Of a stretch of 64,000 nt of DNA, positions 8,542-17,793 are shown in pieces (the first letter of the stretch is position 1; the number at the start of each line of letters is the position of its first letter). The position numbers were made by a program, and so were the translations under genes. The stretch is from Thermomicrobium sp. 4228-Ro (GTDB lineage: Bacteria; Chloroflexota; Chloroflexia; Thermomicrobiales; Thermomicrobiaceae). The stretch covers positions 1,116,001 to 1,180,000 of the forward strand of contig NZ_JAPFQM010000001.1 in the NCBI RefSeq assembly GCF_026241205.1. Direction: 5' to 3'. Under the pieces are notes generated by a model that ran no database searches, was not told the DNA's origin, and worked only from the letters and a program-made list of their open reading frames with translations.

Positions 8542-11500
8542 ATGGGCATCCGTCTGACCCGTTTATCCGTCATCGGGTTCAAGAGTTTCGCTGATCCGCT
8601 CGAGCTGGTCTTCGATCCCGGTATCACCGCGATCGTCGGCCCCAACGGATCCGGCAAATCGAATCTGGCCGAGGCGATCGCTTGGGTACTGGGCGAGCAG
8701 AGCAGTGCGGCTGTCCGCAGTCGCCGGGCCGAGGACGTCATCTTCGCTGGTGGCCCGGGACGGGCTCCGCTCGGTATGGCCGAGGTAACGCTCGTGCTCG
8801 AGCAGGACAACGAGGAACTGGGCCTGCCCTTCCGCGAGGTCAGCCTGACCCGTCGAGTGTTCCGCGATGGGGAAAGCCAGTATCTCATTAACGGGGCACG
8901 TGCTCGCTTGCGTGACGTCCTCCGTATCGCTGCGACGCTTCGCGCCGACTGGATCATCGTGCGGCAAGGTGCGGTCGATGCGCTGCTCGACCAACGGCCG
9001 GCGGAACGCCGCGACTACCTGGAACACGCAGCAGGCCTCTCGGCTCTCCGCTTGCGTCAGGCCGAGGCGCGCCAGCAGCTCAGCGAGGCCGAGCAGCACG
9101 CCCGGCGACTGGAGGATCTCCTGCACGAACTCGAGCCGCACGTGCAGGCCCTGGCCACAGCTGCTGAGCGAGCACGCGAGGCGCTCGCACTCCGCGACAC
9201 GCTGCGCGAGACGACTCTCCGCCTGTTCGCAGCCCGCTGGCGGCATGTGCAGCGCGAGATGGAGCACCTGCGCGAGCGCCTCGCAGAACTGGAAGAGCAA
9301 CGGCGCGCGTTGCAGCCCCTGCTCGAGGATCGAACACGTTCCCTGGCTGCCCACCGTGCCGAGTGCGAGACGCTCCGGATGCGATACGACGAGATCGCTC
9401 GACTCCGGCACGAGCGCGAGCGTGCCGTGGAGATGCTCCAGCACCGGGCGCAACTGGCCCGAACGCGAGCGGCGGCGCTCGCCGCACAGCTTCAGACACT
9501 CGCCGGCGATCGTGATCGGGTGGCTGAAGAGCTGGAGATGCTCCGTGCGGAAACGCAGCGGCTCGAGGCCCTGTCGCGCACGATCGGCGACGATATTTCC
9601 CGAGTGCAGGATGCGCTCGATCGGCAGGAACAGCTTCTCGCTGAGCGACGAGAACGAGCCCGCGTGGTCCGTGCTGAGCTGGCGGCACTCGAGCAGGAGT
9701 TGCGACGGGCTGCCGTGGCCCGCGAGCAGTGTGCCCGCGAGCAGGCTGCGCTCGTCGCGGCAAGTGAGGCTCGCCGCCAGGAGCTGGCGCGGCTCGAGGC
9801 GCTGCACCGGCAACTCGAGGAGGAATGGTCAGCTCGAGAACGGGAACGGACCGAGCTGGCGAACCGCTCGGCGGTGCTCGAGGCGCGTCTGTCCGCCGCA
9901 CGTGCCGACGTCGAACGCTGGTCAGCACAGGTGGCGCAGCGCCGCACGGAACGCGAACAGCGACAGCAAGTGGTGCAGGAGCTGGAGCGGGAGCTGACGG
10001 TCACGCGAACCAGGCTCGAGGCACTCGTGCATGCGCTGGAACACGAGCTCGTCGCCCACTCGACACGGGCGGTGCTCTCGGCAGCGAAACGCGGCCAGCT
10101 GACCGGCGTCGTGGGCACGCTTGGCGCGCTCCTGGACGTTCCGGCCGAGCTGGAACAGGCGATCGAAGCCGTGCTCGGTGGCCATCTTTCTGACCTCGTC
10201 GTCGAGCGCTGGGCCGATGCTGAAGCTGCCATCGCCTTCCTCAAGGAGAACCGGGCTGGTCGTGCGACCTTCCACCCGCTCGATACCGTACGCGCCGTTC
10301 CACCCGGCCGCGCGCCGCTCGTGCTCGGTGAACCCGGGGTCATCGGTGTCGCTGCGGAACTGGTGTCGGCGTCGCCCGAACTCGGCCCGATCGTCCAGTC
10401 GTTGCTCGGGCGGGTGCTCGTGGTCACCGACCTCGCGACGGCGCGGCGGGTGCTTCATGACCTACCACCTGGCTGGGTAGTCGTGACGCGCGAAGGCGAG
10501 CTCGCTCGCCCGACTGGCGCAGTAACCGGCGGGGCTGGCCGGCCTCGCGACCGTGGCGTACTCGCGTCGGCGCGCGAGCGCCGTGCGTTGACTGCCCGCA
10601 TCGATCGCCTCGCGGCGCACCTCGCTGAGGCCCAACGCGAGGCCGAGTCGGCTGACGACGCGTACGAGCACGCCCGTGCGTGCGCGGCGTCGGCCGAGGA
10701 TACCCTCCGTGCCCTCGAGCACGAGTACCGCGAGCTACTCGCGCAACGGGAGCGTCTGGAGCGGGAGCAGCGCGCCTTCTGCGAGCCTCTCCGGCAGCAG
10801 GAACAGACGATCGAGGAACTGCGCACGGTCGTCGAGCGAGAGACACAACGGATCGCCGAACTGGCTGAAGAGGAAGCGGCGCTCGTTGCAGCGCTCGAGG
10901 CGCTGGAGAGCCGGCAACGTTCCCTGACTGCCGAGCTGCAGGCTGTCGAGGCGCCGGATCCCGACCGAGAGCGACTCGCTGCGACACTCGTGACACTGCG
11001 CGAACGCCTGGAAGCTGTGACGCGCGAGCATGCCCAGATCGACCGGCAGATCGCTCGCCTCGAGGCGACGGTCGCTGAATACGAAGCGCGTGCTGCTGTA
11101 CTGGTGCGCGAGCATCTGGCGGCGCTCACCGAGGCGGAGCGAGCGGAAGAAGAGGCGTCCGCGCTCGCGGGCGAACTCGCTCAACTCGAACTCCGCTCCG
11201 CGGCACTCGGGGACGCACTGCGCCAGTACGAGCAGGAACGCGCCGCGCTCGCGACGGCATGCAGCCAGCTCGAGCACCAGCTTCGCACGGTCGAAAGCGA
11301 GCTCGCCCAGACGCAGGCGGCCTACGAGCGCGCGGCCGAAGCCGAACGGGTCGTTTTGGAGAATGCAGCGTGGGAGCTTTCCTGGAGCGAGGATCGCTCG
11401 CGCCTCGCCGATGAACTCCGCGCAGTCGCGGCATCGGTGATCGATCCGCCCGAACGCCTGGAGCGGCGCATCACCGAACTCCGGCGACGCTGGCAAGAAC

Positions 11501-12111
11501 TCAGCCGCTTCGGTGAAGCGGCGATCGCGCACTACGAACGAGAACGCGCTCGCCATGACCGACTCCGGGCCGAACTCGATGATGTTCGCACGACGATCCG
11601 GACACTGCGCAAACTCTCAGCCGATCTCGACCAGCAGATCGAACGGGGCTTCGCCCGCTCGCTCCGCGCACTCGACCGGGCACTGGAGAAGACTTTCGGG
11701 GAACTCTTCGGTGGCGGGCGAGCCCACCTCGTTGCGCGGGACGGCACCGGTGCGATCGAAGGCGTGGAGCTGGTCGTCCAACCGGCCGGCAAGCGCGTGC
11801 GCTCGGTCCAGCAACTCAGCGGTGGCGAGCGAGCCCTGACAGCGATCGCCCTGCGATTCGCATTGCTCGAACTCGATCCCCTGCCGTTCTGTGTCCTCGA
11901 CGAGGTGGATGCGGCGCTCGACGAAGCGAACGTCCTCCGCTTCCGCAGCGTGCTCGAGCGGCTGGCCACGCGTACGCAGTTCCTCGTCATCACGCACAAC
12001 CGGGCGACGATCGAGGCTGCGGGTACGCTCTACGGCGTGACGATGGGAGATGACGGCGTTTCCCGGGTCGTTGCCCTGCGGCTCGCCGATTATGTCCAAC
12101 CCGATCGTTAG
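8542..12111 (+). CDS. smc: Chromosome segregation protein SMC
   Basis: 1189 aa, the usual length for bacterial SMC, the ATPase that with ScpA/ScpB loads at parS sites and compacts and separates sister chromosomes. N-terminal head: IGFKSFADPLEL and Walker A GPNGSGKSNLAEA near residues 32-44. A long Arg/Glu/Ala-rich coiled coil follows, the hinge lies at about 515-640 (LTGVVGTLGALLDVP, GGHLSDLVVE), then the returning coil. The C-terminal head has the signature QQLSGGERALTAIAL and Walker B FCVLDEVDAALDEAN, ending with ITHN. ATG 8542 starts the family N-terminus MGIRLTRLSVIGFKSF. scpA and scpB are not adjacent. Its last four bases overlap the convergent M81 gene. Confidence 0.98.
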   Translation: MGIRLTRLSVIGFKSFADPLELVFDPGITAIVGPNGSGKSNLAEAIAWVLGEQSSAAVRSRRAEDVIFAGGPGRAPLGMAEVTLVLEQDNEELGLPFREVSLTRRVFRDGESQYLINGARARLRDVLRIAATLRADWIIVRQGAVDALLDQRPAERRDYLEHAAGLSALRLRQAEARQQLSEAEQHARRLEDLLHELEPHVQALATAAERAREALALRDTLRETTLRLFAARWRHVQREMEHLRERLAELEEQRRALQPLLEDRTRSLAAHRAECETLRMRYDEIARLRHERERAVEMLQHRAQLARTRAAALAAQLQTLAGDRDRVAEELEMLRAETQRLEALSRTIGDDISRVQDALDRQEQLLAERRERARVVRAELAALEQELRRAAVAREQCAREQAALVAASEARRQELARLEALHRQLEEEWSARERERTELANRSAVLEARLSAARADVERWSAQVAQRRTEREQRQQVVQELERELTVTRTRLEALVHALEHELVAHSTRAVLSAAKRGQLTGVVGTLGALLDVPAELEQAIEAVLGGHLSDLVVERWADAEAAIAFLKENRAGRATFHPLDTVRAVPPGRAPLVLGEPGVIGVAAELVSASPELGPIVQSLLGRVLVVTDLATARRVLHDLPPGWVVVTREGELARPTGAVTGGAGRPRDRGVLASARERRALTARIDRLAAHLAEAQREAESADDAYEHARACAASAEDTLRALEHEYRELLAQRERLEREQRAFCEPLRQQEQTIEELRTVVERETQRIAELAEEEAALVAALEALESRQRSLTAELQAVEAPDPDRERLAATLVTLRERLEAVTREHAQIDRQIARLEATVAEYEARAAVLVREHLAALTEAERAEEEASALAGELAQLELRSAALGDALRQYEQERAALATACSQLEHQLRTVESELAQTQAAYERAAEAERVVLENAAWELSWSEDRSRLADELRAVAASVIDPPERLERRITELRRRWQELSRFGEAAIAHYERERARHDRLRAELDDVRTTIRTLRKLSADLDQQIERGFARSLRALDRALEKTFGELFGGGRAHLVARDGTGAIEGVELVVQPAGKRVRSVQQLSGGERALTAIALRFALLELDPLPFCVLDEVDAALDEANVLRFRSVLERLATRTQFLVITHNRATIEAAGTLYGVTMGDDGVSRVVALRLADYVQPDR

Positions 12112-13583
12112 GCCAAATCGAGTGGCCAGATCGGGCGGCGAATATGCCGGAACGGAAGACGACGGAGATCGCTTCCGGTGATTCCCGGACCCTCGACGAG
12201 AACGATCCGTTCGGCGATCGGCTCGAAAGCGGCCCGAAAGTGCCCCTTCCCCTTGAGCGCCACCACGCGTTGCTCGGTCGGCTCGATCCCGTGGGCGCGG
12301 AAAACGTTGAGGTCGATCGGCGACTCGGCTCGCTCGGTTACCAGGACGTCGATGCCGTCGACCCGGAGGACGACGGTGCGGCCGAGATCGACGGTGACTC
12401 CTGCATGCATCGGCCCAGCGTTGACGTAGCGACCATCCGAGAGCAGCTGAATCGTGCCTCGTACTGCGAGCGGCGGACCGTGCAAGTCGTCTGTTTTACC
12501 TCCGAGCGAGACCTCGACGGTTGCGCCGACACCAGCGCGGTAGCACTGCTCGACGACTTCGGGATCCCGCACGAGGGCGAGCGCCGCTGGCCGCACACCT
12601 TCCCGTAGCAGGAAACGGAGGAGTTCGACACTGTCGCCGGGGCCGCCGCTCCATGGGTTGTCGGCGATATCGACCAGGACGAGTGGCCCGCGCCGGATCG
12701 ATCGGATCGCGTCGGCTGCTTCCTCCCAGCTCGCGACACCCCCGAGAAAGCCGGATCGGAGTTCCCACGCTAGCGCAGCGAGTTCTTCAGCGAGCTGCCT
12801 GGCTAGAATCGGATCGTCATCGGTCGTGATGAGAACGCTCAATCCGGCTTCCGGTACGTCGGCTGGCGGGAACCCTCCAGCAATCGTCACGTCGAGGACA
12901 CGACGGTCCCGTTCCAGCTCCGCGGCGCGTTCCATGAGCGTCCGCATCGGTGGCTGGTCGGTCGTCATCCGCTGCGAGGTGGGCAGCATCGGCGGCTTGA
13001 CGAGCGCAGCGGTGGGCCGGATCGTTCCGTGCAGGAGGCGAACCAGGAGATGCCCGGCTTGCCGGCCACGCTCCCGTTGGTCCAGATGCGGATACGTGTG
13101 GTACCCGATGAGGATATCGGCCTGCTCGACCATGAGTGGGCTGATGTTCGCATGCAGGTCGAGGACAGCGAGGACTGGAACGTGCGGACCGACCGTCGCC
13201 CGCACGCGGCGCAACAGCTCGCCATCCGCATCGAGGACGTGTTCCGCGACCATCGCTCCGTGGAGCGAAAGCAATACTCCATCGATCGATGCGGCTGTGT
13301 GCAGTCCCGCGATGAGTTCACCGACGAGCGTTTCGTACGCTTCCTGAGTGACCACACCGGCCGGAGTGATCCAGACGGCCAGGAGCGGGACGAGTTCGAA
13401 GCCCAGCTCCTCGGCGGCATCGATGAACCCGGCAACCACCGTCGCGGTCTCCCGTGCGCGTGCGATCACCGCAGGACCACGTACGATCCCGCAGCGTTCG
13501 GCGAAAGCGAGATCGACCCGTTGTGCTGCGAACGCGTTCGTCTCGTGCGAGAGCTCAGCGATGGCGATGCGTGGGCGCGGCAT
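12108..13583 (-). CDS. M81 family metallopeptidase (MlrC-like)
   Basis: 491 aa, the full length of the M81/MlrC family, whose founding member opens linearised microcystin peptides; most members act on unknown small amide or peptide substrates. The N-terminus RIAIAELSHETNAFA is typical. Candidate zinc ligands sit in DLHANIS (near 140) and GYHTYPHLDQRERG (near 160), with LSLHGAM just before. The C-terminal MlrC domain includes VLVDIADNPWSGGPGD and the DLGRTVVLRVDG region. The gene follows the BKACE-like gene (6 bases) on the same strand, so a shared catabolic pathway is likely. Its stop overlaps the stop of smc by four bases. Confidence 0.9.
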   Translation of the reverse strand: MPRPRIAIAELSHETNAFAAQRVDLAFAERCGIVRGPAVIARARETATVVAGFIDAAEELGFELVPLLAVWITPAGVVTQEAYETLVGELIAGLHTAASIDGVLLSLHGAMVAEHVLDADGELLRRVRATVGPHVPVLAVLDLHANISPLMVEQADILIGYHTYPHLDQRERGRQAGHLLVRLLHGTIRPTAALVKPPMLPTSQRMTTDQPPMRTLMERAAELERDRRVLDVTIAGGFPPADVPEAGLSVLITTDDDPILARQLAEELAALAWELRSGFLGGVASWEEAADAIRSIRRGPLVLVDIADNPWSGGPGDSVELLRFLLREGVRPAALALVRDPEVVEQCYRAGVGATVEVSLGGKTDDLHGPPLAVRGTIQLLSDGRYVNAGPMHAGVTVDLGRTVVLRVDGIDVLVTERAESPIDLNVFRAHGIEPTEQRVVALKGKGHFRAAFEPIAERIVLVEGPGITGSDLRRLPFRHIRRPIWPLDLA

Positions 13584-13589
13584 CTCCTG

Positions 13590-14420
13590 TTATCCCTGGA
13601 AAGGCGGCAGACCGAGGAGCGCGCGTGCCTCGCTGGGTGAGGCCGGTTCGCGGCCCAGTTCGCGCGCGATGCGAACGATCCGGGCGACGAGCGGCGCGTT
13701 CCCTTCGGCGAGGACACGGTAGGAGTAGTAAATGTTGTCTTCGAGTCCGGTTCGCACGTGGCCACCCATGACGAGCGCCGCGACGTTCATCGGGAGCTGA
13801 TGGCGACCGATGGCGCAGACGGACCAGAGCGACCCGGCTGGAAGCTGGCGCACCATGTGGACGAGCTGCTCGACGGTCGCTGGCGCACCGCCCCGGACGC
13901 CCAATACCATCTGGAACCAGTATGGAGGCTGGATGAGTCCTCGCTCGATGAAGCGCTTGGCCGTTTCGATGAAGCTGCTGTCGAAGCACTCGATCTCGGG
14001 CTTCACACCGTGAGTCTGCATCTCCCGTGCCAGTGCCTCGAGGAACTGCGGTGAGTTCGCGAAGACCCGGTCGCCGAAATTGAGGGAACCGGCATCGAAC
14101 GACGCGATCTCCGGGTGCAGGCGAACCGGAGCGATCCGCTCCTCGTCCGGAACGATCCCGGCACCACCGCCAGTCGAGAAGTTCAGGATGATGTCGCAGC
14201 CCTGTTCCCGGATGAGGTCGCGGACGCGCGCGTAGCGTGCTGGGTCGCTGGTGACGCGCCCCTGCTCGTCGCGGACATGGATGTGGACGATCGCCGCCCC
14301 CTCACGCCAACAGCGGATCGCTTCGGCAGCGATCTCTTCTTCAGTGATCGGGACGTATGGCGTCTGTTCACGTGTCGTCCAGCTCCCGGTCGTCGCAACC
14401 GACACGATGACTTTCTCCAT
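13590..14420 (-). CDS. BKACE-family beta-keto acid cleavage enzyme (DUF849)
   Basis: 276 aa TIM-barrel protein of the family that includes 3-keto-5-aminohexanoate cleavage enzyme (Kce). Members condense a beta-keto acid with acetyl-CoA and split it to acetoacetate and a new CoA ester, using a metal held by His and Glu residues. The N-terminus VIVSVATTGSWTT with TPYVPITEEEIAAEA and IVHIHVRDEQGR (metal His pair) is diagnostic, as are NFSTGGG and the FQMVLGVRGGAPAT segment. ATG at 14420 follows GAGGGAG. It lies between the C45 and M81 genes in one run of minus-strand genes. The true substrate is unknown; lysine fermentation is not implied. Confidence 0.92.
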   Translation of the reverse strand: MEKVIVSVATTGSWTTREQTPYVPITEEEIAAEAIRCWREGAAIVHIHVRDEQGRVTSDPARYARVRDLIREQGCDIILNFSTGGGAGIVPDEERIAPVRLHPEIASFDAGSLNFGDRVFANSPQFLEALAREMQTHGVKPEIECFDSSFIETAKRFIERGLIQPPYWFQMVLGVRGGAPATVEQLVHMVRQLPAGSLWSVCAIGRHQLPMNVAALVMGGHVRTGLEDNIYYSYRVLAEGNAPLVARIVRIARELGREPASPSEARALLGLPPFQG

Positions 14421-14430
14421 CGCTCCCTCC

Positions 14431-15483
14431 TCAGCTGAGGGAAAACCGTTCGAAGGGCTGACGGCACGGTTGACCGGCAGCGACCCAGATCTCCCGCTCC
14501 GTCACGTTCACGATCAGCGCAGCAATGGTCCGCGTGGTCATCCCGTTACCCTCTGGATCGAGGTGCTTACAGATCGAGTTGGGGCTGTTGGCGTGGTCAG
14601 TGAGGATCTTTTTCACCGTCTCGACCGAATGCTGGCCGATCCCGAGTTCGAGAAGCCGCTGCGCACGGTTGCGGCGGAGCTGGGAGTCGAGCGTATCGCC
14701 TTCCTCGATCTGCCGGAGCTCCGGGGCGAGCACGTGGTTCGTGTGGGCGAACGGCTGGTTCCCGATGTATTGGAGCGCGGCGTGTCGGCCGGAGACTTCG
14801 ACGTCGTAGATCTCTCCCTCGGCAGTCGCGATGAGATGGTTGTTCCCGTTCGCTCGTTCCGGGAGCATGGTCGCCCGAATCGCTCCAGCCAGCGAGGTAG
14901 CGCGTAACACTTCGCGGTAGAGAAAGAGCTTCGGGACACCGATACGGATATCGTTCCAGAGCAGCGCGTTCCCTGTCGAGCCGATACCGAGCTCGTTGAC
15001 GCCTTGATACAGGAAGAGCCCGCCGTAAGCGAACGCCACGAAGGCGGGCTCGCCGGCCGGCCGGCAGCGCACGACGTAGACCTGCTCGTGGCGGTTCGGG
15101 AGTGCGTCCTCGTTGTGCGCGAGCAGGATGCTTCCATCAGTCGTGGTTGCTGCCGGGAGCGCCAGGCTCGTGCATCCCTCCGCGAGCGGAAGCCGTCGTG
15201 CGAGAAACAGTATTTCCTGCAGCGCGTTCAGACTGACCAGCGCATCGACGTCGATGGCTGCAGCGCGAGCGACGGCGTGCATCTCCTCCGCGGTGCGCGG
15301 CAAGGCCTCTTCCAGATCGGCCCGACAGCGGCGCGCGATATCGAGTGCGAGTTCCCACGCGATACCCTGTGTCTCTAGGTAGCGACGGTGTCGCGCCACT
15401 GCCTCCGGAAGGATCGGGCGCAGTGCCTGACCGATCGTTTCCCCGATCGCGCTCGCTGACCCGCTCGCCTCGATCAGGAGCAT
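14431..15483 (-). CDS. C45 family autoproteolytic acyltransferase/hydrolase
   Basis: About 350 aa, homologous to acyl-CoA:6-aminopenicillanate acyltransferase and related Ntn hydrolases that cut themselves to expose an N-terminal Cys. The nucleophile is in EGCTSLALPAATT (near residue 105), followed by LLAHNEDALPN, the AFAYGGLFLYQGVNELGI core and HLIATAEGEIYDVE. ATG 15483 is preferred because GAGG is 9 bases upstream; ATG 15492 in the same frame is possible but abuts that site. It starts within 12 bases of the serS stop, so it is read as part of the serS transcript. Substrate unknown; amide bond hydrolysis of a small molecule is likely, in keeping with its peptidase and BKACE neighbours. Confidence 0.85.
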   Translation of the reverse strand: MLLIEASGSASAIGETIGQALRPILPEAVARHRRYLETQGIAWELALDIARRCRADLEEALPRTAEEMHAVARAAAIDVDALVSLNALQEILFLARRLPLAEGCTSLALPAATTTDGSILLAHNEDALPNRHEQVYVVRCRPAGEPAFVAFAYGGLFLYQGVNELGIGSTGNALLWNDIRIGVPKLFLYREVLRATSLAGAIRATMLPERANGNNHLIATAEGEIYDVEVSGRHAALQYIGNQPFAHTNHVLAPELRQIEEGDTLDSQLRRNRAQRLLELGIGQHSVETVKKILTDHANSPNSICKHLDPEGNGMTTRTIAALIVNVTEREIWVAAGQPCRQPFERFSLS

Positions 15484-15494
15484 CGGTGCCATCC

Positions 15495-16832
15495 TCAGCC
15501 GTCTCCGCGGAGCGCTCGTTCGCGAGCGCGTCGTGCTTGGGCGGGTTCCCAGTAAGCGGGTTGTGGCCCGATCCGTTCCTGCCCTCCCATGTACGGGCGC
15601 AGGACTGCCGGAATCTCGATGGTTCCGTCCGGTTGCTGGTAGTTCTCGATGATCGCGATGAGGGTTCGCGGGAGCGCCAGGCCCGATCCGTTCAAGGTGT
15701 GGACGTACTGCGGTCGTGCGCCCTCGCTGGGTCGGAAGCGGATATTCGCGCGTCGGGCCTGGAAGTCGCGGAAGTTCGAGCAGGACGAGACCTCGAGCCA
15801 CTCCTGAGAACCGGGTGCCCAGACTTCTAGGTCGAACTTCTTGGCTGCAGTGAAGGACAGGTCACCCGTACACATCTGGACGACCCGGTAGGGGAGGTCG
15901 AGCCGACGCAGCACGTCTTCAGCATCAGCTACCAGGCGTTGCAGTTCCTCGTCGGAGCGATCTGGCTCGACGAACTTCACCATCTCGACCTTTTCGAACT
16001 GGTGTACCCGCTTGATGCCGCGCACGTCGCGACCAGCCGACACTTTTTCTTTCCGGAAGCAGGGTGTCGCGGCGACGAGATAGATCGGGAGGGAGCCTGG
16101 TGGGAGGATCTCGTCGCGGAACAAGTTGGTCACTGGCACCTCGGCGGTCGGAATCAACCACAGATCGGTTTCCTCGTCGTGGTAGAGGTTGTCCCCGAAC
16201 TTGGGGAGGTTGCCAGTGCCGATCATCGCCTCGCGCCGGACGAGGAAGGGAGGATAGACCTCGAAGTAGCCGTGTTCGTTCACGTGCAGGTCGATCATCC
16301 AGGTGATGAGTGCCCGCTGGAGCCGGACGAGGTCGCCGCGCAGCACATAGAACCGGCTGCCGGCGATCTTGACGCCGCGCGCGAAGTCGATGAGTCCCAG
16401 TTCTTCGGCGATCTCCCAGTGCGGCTTGACAGGAAAGTCGAACTGACGCGGTTCGCCCCAATGCCGGACGACGACGTTGCCGCTCTCGTCGGGGCCGACC
16501 GGAACGTCGGGATCGGGCAGGTTAGGAACCTCGAGCAGCAGTGCCTGGAGCGGCTCTTCGACTGCAGCGAGTTCGCGGTCGAGTTCCTCGATGCGGTCGC
16601 CGAGTTGACGCATCGCGGCGATCGCCGCCTCCCGTTCGGGTCCCGGCGGCATCTGACCGATCCGCTTCGATTCGGTATTGCGTTGGGCTTTGAGCCGTTC
16701 GACCTCGGCGACCAGCTGCCGTCGCCGTTCGTCGAGTTCGAGGATTTCGTCGATCGGCGCCTCGGTATTGAGCTTGCGCAGTGCTTCACGGACGAGATCC
16801 GGTTGTTCGCGAATCAGCCTCAGGTCGAGCAT
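15495..16832 (-). CDS. serS: Seryl-tRNA synthetase
   Basis: 445 aa class II synthetase that charges tRNA(Ser) and tRNA(Sec) with serine in the cytoplasm. The N-terminal coiled-coil arm (about 30-100; [19 protein letters not shown]) that reaches the long variable arm of tRNA(Ser) is clear. The class II motifs follow: [34 protein letters not shown], then motif 2 ATPCFRKE with the HQFEKVEMV block, and motif 3 [23 protein letters not shown] 16832 follows GGGGAGAG. No T-box leader is visible in the 62 bases before the upstream HNH gene. The C45, BKACE and M81 genes follow closely. Confidence 0.98.
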   Translation of the reverse strand: MLDLRLIREQPDLVREALRKLNTEAPIDEILELDERRRQLVAEVERLKAQRNTESKRIGQMPPGPEREAAIAAMRQLGDRIEELDRELAAVEEPLQALLLEVPNLPDPDVPVGPDESGNVVVRHWGEPRQFDFPVKPHWEIAEELGLIDFARGVKIAGSRFYVLRGDLVRLQRALITWMIDLHVNEHGYFEVYPPFLVRREAMIGTGNLPKFGDNLYHDEETDLWLIPTAEVPVTNLFRDEILPPGSLPIYLVAATPCFRKEKVSAGRDVRGIKRVHQFEKVEMVKFVEPDRSDEELQRLVADAEDVLRRLDLPYRVVQMCTGDLSFTAAKKFDLEVWAPGSQEWLEVSSCSNFRDFQARRANIRFRPSEGARPQYVHTLNGSGLALPRTLIAIIENYQQPDGTIEIPAVLRPYMGGQERIGPQPAYWEPAQARRARERALRGDG

Positions 16833-16894
16833 CTCTCCCCCTACGGCAACGAACGAGTGAACGGTGCACCGGGCGGGCGCACTGTCGGAACGAG

Positions 16895-17584
16895 TTATCG
16901 ACTGCGGCGACTCGTGACGTCAAGCTCTGGCAGGAATTTGAGCCAGCTCTCGTGCACCGGCGTCCGGAGCAAACGCTCGACGAGGTAGTATCGCCCCGGC
17001 CGCGGCTCGAACGGCTGTCGCAACAGGTGCATCCGTGCTTCGGCCAGGGATTTGCCCCCTTTGCGGTGGTTGCAGGCCCGGCAGGCACTGACCACGTTCT
17101 CCCACGTATGCGGGCCACCACGCGAACGGGGAATCACGTGATCGATCGTCAGGTCGTGTGTGCGGATCCCGCAGTACTGGCACGTGTAGTTATCGCGTGC
17201 GAACACCTCGCGCCGCGTCAGGCGAACGCGAACCGGCGGACGCTTGACGAGCGTGAAGAGACGGATGACTGATGGCGCTGGGAAGCGCTGGTGTGTCGAA
17301 GCGACGTCCTGGTCGTAGGTCTCGAGAATTTCGGCTTTCCCGGCGAGCCATAATACCAGCGCCCGACGCACGGTCGCGACATGCAACGGCTCATAGTTCT
17401 GGTTGAGAACGAGCACCGGACGGTGGCCATTGTGGGACGCCAGAGACCCGTTGGATGCTCCGTCCAAGGTGAAGTGACCGTTGTGGCGTTGGAGAGGATC
17501 GGTATCGAGCACGGTCGTGCAACCTATCGCTTCCTCACAGAGCAGTGGCGAGTTGCCACCCCCTGACAGTTCTCCGGATCGCAT
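16895..17584 (-). CDS. HNH endonuclease-fold protein
   Basis: Up to 229 aa. The C-terminal half has a full HNH fold: [19 protein letters not shown], then [13 protein letters not shown] (the DH of the HNH core) and [17 protein letters not shown], giving two CxxC zinc pairs and the catalytic His. The preceding part [20 protein letters not shown] and [11 protein letters not shown] is the usual N-terminal lead of this widespread chromosomal HNH family. The start is uncertain: no good ribosome site precedes the ATG at 17584, and a GTG or TTG about 75-115 bases further in is possible. These proteins are common housekeeping HNH nucleases of unknown target and are not restriction enzymes as such. Upstream of serS by 62 bases. 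Confidence 0.85.
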   Translation of the reverse strand: MRSGELSGGGNSPLLCEEAIGCTTVLDTDPLQRHNGHFTLDGASNGSLASHNGHRPVLVLNQNYEPLHVATVRRALVLWLAGKAEILETYDQDVASTHQRFPAPSVIRLFTLVKRPPVRVRLTRREVFARDNYTCQYCGIRTHDLTIDHVIPRSRGGPHTWENVVSACRACNHRKGGKSLAEARMHLLRQPFEPRPGRYYLVERLLRTPVHESWLKFLPELDVTSRRSR

Positions 17585-17793
17585 TCAATGATACCGCTTA
17601 CCGTGTGCATGCTACCACGACAACGGGGGAGCTTAGGCGCTCGCTTCGCCTCCCTACGGCGTTTCGTGTCTGGACAAACCATGCGGGGCCATCGAGTCCA
17701 ACCCCCCATCGATCGGCGGAAAAGCGCTTTCTGCAGTGACTGCTGGTTTCGTTCGCCGAGGACGTGTCCCCGAGTGCGCTGGGGCAGAAGTGC

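Noticed and set aside
16833-16894. T-box leader ahead of serS
   Set aside because: Only 62 bases separate it from the HNH gene and no T-box sequence or specifier hairpin is seen.
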